Assembly: GCA_963727575.1 (NCBI GenBank)
Contig: CAVSIA010000010.1
Span: 1 to 64,000, forward strand
DNA from: JAHQVI01 sp963727575
GTDB lineage: Bacteria; Pseudomonadota; Alphaproteobacteria; Rhizobiales; Rhodomicrobiaceae
DNA length: 64,000 bases
Direction: 5' to 3'
Shown here: positions 60,849 through 64,000 of the stretch, piece by piece
Layout: each line of letters starts with the position of its first letter
Numbering within the stretch: position 1 is the first letter of the stretch
The notes under the pieces: generated by a model
Seen by the model: only the letters and a program-made list of their open reading frames with translations
What the model was told of the DNA's origin: nothing
Databases searched by the model: none
Translations under genes and position numbers: made by a program

Positions 60849-62104
60849 TCAAACCGGCTTGATCAGTACATGCCGCTTCTTGCCCAGCGACAGCTTGATC
60901 ACCCCGTCGGCATTGACGTCGCTCGCCGCCAGCTTCGCCCGATCATCGGCCACGGCTTCGTCGTTGACGCGCACGCCGCCGCCCTTGCACATGCCGGCGC
61001 GCCTCGCCGTTCGACGCCGCCAGCCCCGCGCGCACCATCGCCGCGAGCACGCCGATACCGTCCTCCAATTCCGCGGCCGGCACCTCGACCGTCGGCAGGC
61101 CCGCTGCGGCATGGCCCTCGCTAAAGGTCTGCCGCGCCGTTTCCGCCGCCTCGTCCGCGGCCTCCCGCCCATGGGCGAGCGCCGTCGCCTCGGTTGCCAG
61201 CAACTTCTTCGCCTCGTTGATGTCGGCGCCTTCGCAACGCTTCGAGCCGGGCGATCTCCTCCAGCGGCAGATCGGTGAACAGCTTCAGAAACCGGCCGAC
61301 ATCGCCGTCCTCGGTATTGCGCCAGAACTGCCAGTATTCGTAGGAGCTGAGCATCTCCGGATTGAGCCAGATCGCACCCTGCACGCTCTTGCCCATTTTC
61401 GCGCCCGACGACGTGGTCAGCAGCGGCGTGGTCAGCCCGAACAGCTCGGCATTCTCCACGCGCCGGCCAAGCTCGACGCCGTTGACGATATTGCCCCACT
61501 GGTCCGAGCCGCCCATCTGCAGCCGGCAGCCATAGCGCCGGTACAGCTCGACGAAGTCGTAGGCCTGGAGCAGCATGTAGTTGAATTCGAGGAAAGTCAG
61601 CGGTTGCTCGCGCTCGAGCCGGAGCTTGACGCTGTCGAAGGTCAGCATCCGGTTAAGGGTGAAATGCGGGCCGTAATCGCGCAGGAATTCGATATAGTTG
61701 AGCTGCGACAGCCAATTGTCGTTGTCGACCATCAAGGCATCCTGCGGTCCGTCGCCCAGATGCAGAAATCTCTCGAACACCTGGCGGATACCGGCCTTGT
61801 TCACGCCGATCTGCTCCTGGGTCAGCAGCTTGCGGCTTTCATCCTTGCCGGACGGGTCGCCGACCTTGGTGGTGCCGCCGCCGATCAGGACGACCGGCTT
61901 ATGGCCGGCCTGCTGAAGATGGCGCAGCATCATGATGCCGATCAGGTTGCCGACATGCAGGCTCGGCGCGGTGCAATCGAAGCCGATATAGGCGGTGACG
62001 ATCTCCTTGCCGGCGATCTCGTCGAGCGCCGCCATGTCCGTGCACTGGTGAATGTAGCCCCGGCTCTGGAGCGTGGTCAGAAAATCGGATTTCGGACTCG
62101 TCAT
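60849..62104 (-). CDS. tyrS: Tyrosyl-tRNA synthetase (two frame breaks)
   Basis: Class I synthetase. The HIGH-like motif is APSLHVGNL (near residue 46-54) and the KMSKS-like motif is GAKMGKSVQGAIWL; AYIGFDCTAPS and GSDQWGNIVNGVEL are typical. A C-terminal S4-type RNA-binding domain ends KRHVLIKPV. Extra bases lie at 61234 (TTG/TTC before GAAGGC) and 60984 (CAA/CAG, Gln, before GGCGGCGGC). Correcting both gives 418 codons, the usual length. ATG 62104 is chosen by homology; no strong ribosome-binding site is seen. Confidence 0.95.
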
Positions 62105-62292
62105 AGTATAGGCTTTCGAATGGTCTAAAGAAGGGTGAGGTACGCCGCAATGCAACGGCCTTGTGCCAGACTGCAGGCCGTCGCATAAAAGAATTCAGCC
62201 GCGTTTCCGGCACGCAGCAGAAGCAAAGGCCCCTTGTCTTGCGGGTTCTATAACAGTTTCGAGGCGCAGTTGCACGGTTTAGCGAGCAGCGA

Positions 62293-63436
62293 ATGAGGGC
62301 TATCGGGTTAATGAGCGGCACGTCGATGGATGGGGTCGACGTGGCGCTGATCGAGACGGACGGGGAGCGGATCGAAACGTTCGGGCCGGCCGGCATCTAC
62401 GCCTATCAGGACGAGGAACGCACGCTTCTGCGCCAGGCGCTCGACGACGCCGCCGGGATGAGGGACCGCTACGACCGGCCGGGCGTTCTGGCCGAGGCCG
62501 AGGCGATGGTCACCGAAATCCATGCCCAGGCCGTTCAGGCGTTTCTCGCCGAACATTCCGTCAGCGAAGAGGATGTCGACGTCGTCGGATTCCATGGCCA
62601 GACGGTGCTGCACCGTCCGGAAGAAGGGCATGACGGTCCAGCTCGGCGACGGGCCGCTGCTCGCCGAGCGTCTCGGCATCGACGTCGTCTATGATTTTCG
62701 CGCCGCCGACGTGGACGCCGGCGGACAGGGCGCGCCGCTGGTCCCGGTCTATCACCGCGCGCTTGTGGAGGCGTCCGACCTGCCGCTCCCGGCGGTGATC
62801 GTCAATCTCGGCGGCGTCGCCAACGTCACTTTCATCGGCGAGAACGACACCCTGCTGGCCTTCGACACCGGCCCCGCCAATGCGATGATCGACGACTGGG
62901 TGTTCAAGCATACCGGCAGGGCCTGCGACGAGGACGGGCGTCTGGCGGCAGACGGTCAAACCGACCGGCGGCGGCTGGAGACGCTGCTCAGTCACCCCTA
63001 TTTCCTGCGCAAGCCGCCGAAATCGCTGGATCGCAACGCTTTTCCGCTCTCCGCGGTGGACGGCCTGTCGCTCGAGGACGGGGCGTCAACGCTGACCGCG
63101 TTCAGCGTTGCGTCGCTGATCTGCGCGCTGGCGCATTTCCCGGCAACGCCGAAAGTCTTCGTTCTGAGCGGCGGCGGGACGCGCAACCCGACGCTGGTTG
63201 ACAATATCCGCAAGCTGCTGCCGGCGCGGGTCGAACTGGCGGGCGACCTGGACTGGAATGCCGATGCCATCGAGGCGGAGGCGTTCGCGTTCATGGCGGT
63301 CCGCTCGCTGAACGGTATGCCGATCACCTTTCCGGGCACGACCGGCGTCGCCGAGCCGATCAGCGGCGGCATCGTGGCCCAGGCGGAGCGGCATCCGCTC
63401 GACGACGAAACGGAGGGTTCGAAAAGCTATTATTGA
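62293..63436 (+). CDS. anmK: Anhydro-N-acetylmuramic acid kinase (one frame break)
   Basis: Recycles cell-wall anhydroMurNAc to MurNAc-6-phosphate. The N-terminal IGLMSGTSMDGVDVALIET and the mid-protein VVGFHGQTVLHRP, LGDGPLLAERLGIDVVYDFR, and NLGGVANVTFI plus FDTGPANAMIDDW are diagnostic of AnmK, an ASKHA-fold kinase. An extra base at 62628 (GGG/GGC, Gly, before ATGACGGTC) splits the frame; after correction it has 381 codons. It is divergent from tyrS, which is a common arrangement in alphaproteobacteria. Confidence 0.93.
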
Positions 63437-63511
63437 CCGCCTCGCCGCCGATTACGGGAACCGGCGGATGCTCTCGCGCATTCCAATCGGGAACCGTTAT
63501 TGGAGAGCCTG

Positions 63512-63790
63512 GTGAACGACCGACCGAAACAGGACCAGCCGCGCGGCGGCGACAAGGGCGAGGCAACCGCCGGCGTATCCGCGCACGAGCACAGCGAATA
63601 TGCCAAGGATCATCGCAAACCGGACGCCGAACCGGAAGAGCGCGGGGATTATTGCGATCCGGTCAAGACGCTGACCGGGCGCGGCAATGCCAGCAAAGGG
63701 CCGTGGAAACAGCAAGGCGGCGCCGGCTACGGCCGCGATTACGGCGCCCGGAAGGACCAGGCCAAGCCTGAGGACGGCGGCTCCGAATAG
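63512..63790 (+). CDS. Hydrophilic small protein of unknown function
   Basis: A 92-residue, highly charged, Gly/Lys/Asp/Pro-rich frame beginning GTG at 63512 (VNDRPKQDQPRGGDKGEATA), 5 nt after GGAGAG. It contains DYCDPVKTLTGRGNASKGPW and ends KDQAKPEDGGSE. Possibly intrinsically disordered. No family recognised, but the start signal and codon bias support a real gene. Confidence 0.5.
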   Translation: MNDRPKQDQPRGGDKGEATAGVSAHEHSEYAKDHRKPDAEPEERGDYCDPVKTLTGRGNASKGPWKQQGGAGYGRDYGARKDQAKPEDGGSE

Positions 63791-64000
63791 GAGCCCGCCC
63801 ATTCCGACGGGCCTTCCTGAGTTCCCGAGCCGCCTGCCCCGTGAACCCGAGGGACGGCCTGGGCCCGCCAAACAAATCCGCTGGGCCGCGTTCATCCATC
63901 TGGAATCCCCACGCTGGCGGCGATCCGGTAAATGCGGACGTCTGCGGAGCAACGAATCCCTGTTTTCACGGGGATTTCGTATGGCTTCGCCCTGGCGATT
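63791..64000. other. Window end, no gene recognised
   Basis: 210 bp to the right edge. Contains a TCCCTG-TTTTCA-CGGGGA inverted repeat near 63957-63975. No open frame of note. Confidence 0.4.

Noticed and set aside
63497..63952. A 151-codon minus-strand frame with hydrophobic segments at the window end
   Set aside because: It is antisense to the better-supported hydrophilic gene at 63512; hydrophobicity comes from reading GC-rich charged codons backwards.

Overview
This 64 kb window is GC-rich, has a strong third-position GC bias, and looks like the chromosome of an alphaproteobacterium, most likely order Hyphomicrobiales (Rhizobiales). Supporting signs are the F1-only ATP synthase operon (atpHAGDC), the hisS-hisZ-hisG cluster with short-form HisG plus HisZ, a sigma-54 promoter in front of glnB-glnA, Flp-type pilins, and a Rhizobiales-style extragenic palindromic repeat.

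Layout. 1-2.7 kb: a partial secreted hydrolase-like gene, a glutathione S-transferase, and a two-gene HTTM membrane-protein unit. 2.7-4.4 kb: a complete IS1380-family element. 4.5-7.4 kb: an orphan phosphate-binding-type periplasmic protein next to a hybrid sensor kinase. 7.9-8.9 kb: a complete IS1595-family element. 9.2-13.5 kb: PLP decarboxylase, TusA, two c-type cytochromes, AEC transporter. 13.6-18.2 kb: kdpFABC preceded by an extra tiny membrane ORF. 18.5-24.8 kb: ppdK, gamma-glutamylcyclotransferase-like gene, priA. 25-30.6 kb: atpHAGDC and a DUF465 gene. 31-36.4 kb: hisS-hisZ-hisG, SDR, pgsA, moaD. 36.6-41.6 kb: glyS whose stop codon is the entry point of two nested insertion sequences (IS1380 type, then IS630). 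41.7-48 kb: small secreted and VOC proteins, a chemoreceptor with a separate Cache-like periplasmic protein, ferredoxin, YfbU, two Flp pilins and their prepilin peptidase. 48-52 kb: glnA, glnB, nnrDE. 52-57.6 kb: a GH3-like protein with a long Ala/Pro linker, a TPR protein, a PHB-depolymerase-like esterase and a leucine-rich leader peptide. 57.7-64 kb: leuA, a membrane protein, truA, tyrS, anmK and an uncharacterised hydrophilic protein.

The most striking property is not a gene. About a dozen conserved housekeeping genes on both strands (ppdK, atpA, atpG, atpD, hisZ, truA, tyrS, anmK and others) carry single extra bases, nearly always at the third position of a codon, where either of the two adjacent bases gives the same amino acid. 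Removing one base per site restores full-length proteins exactly. This looks like third-position (synonymous) alternatives being written side by side in the consensus, probably from a mixed or badly polished assembly, and not real gene decay or programmed frameshifting. Two short patches, inside hisS and glyS, are worse: lower GC, many indels and stops.

No CRISPR array, prophage, toxin-antitoxin module or recognisable defence system was seen, and no tRNA or rRNA gene was recognised by eye.
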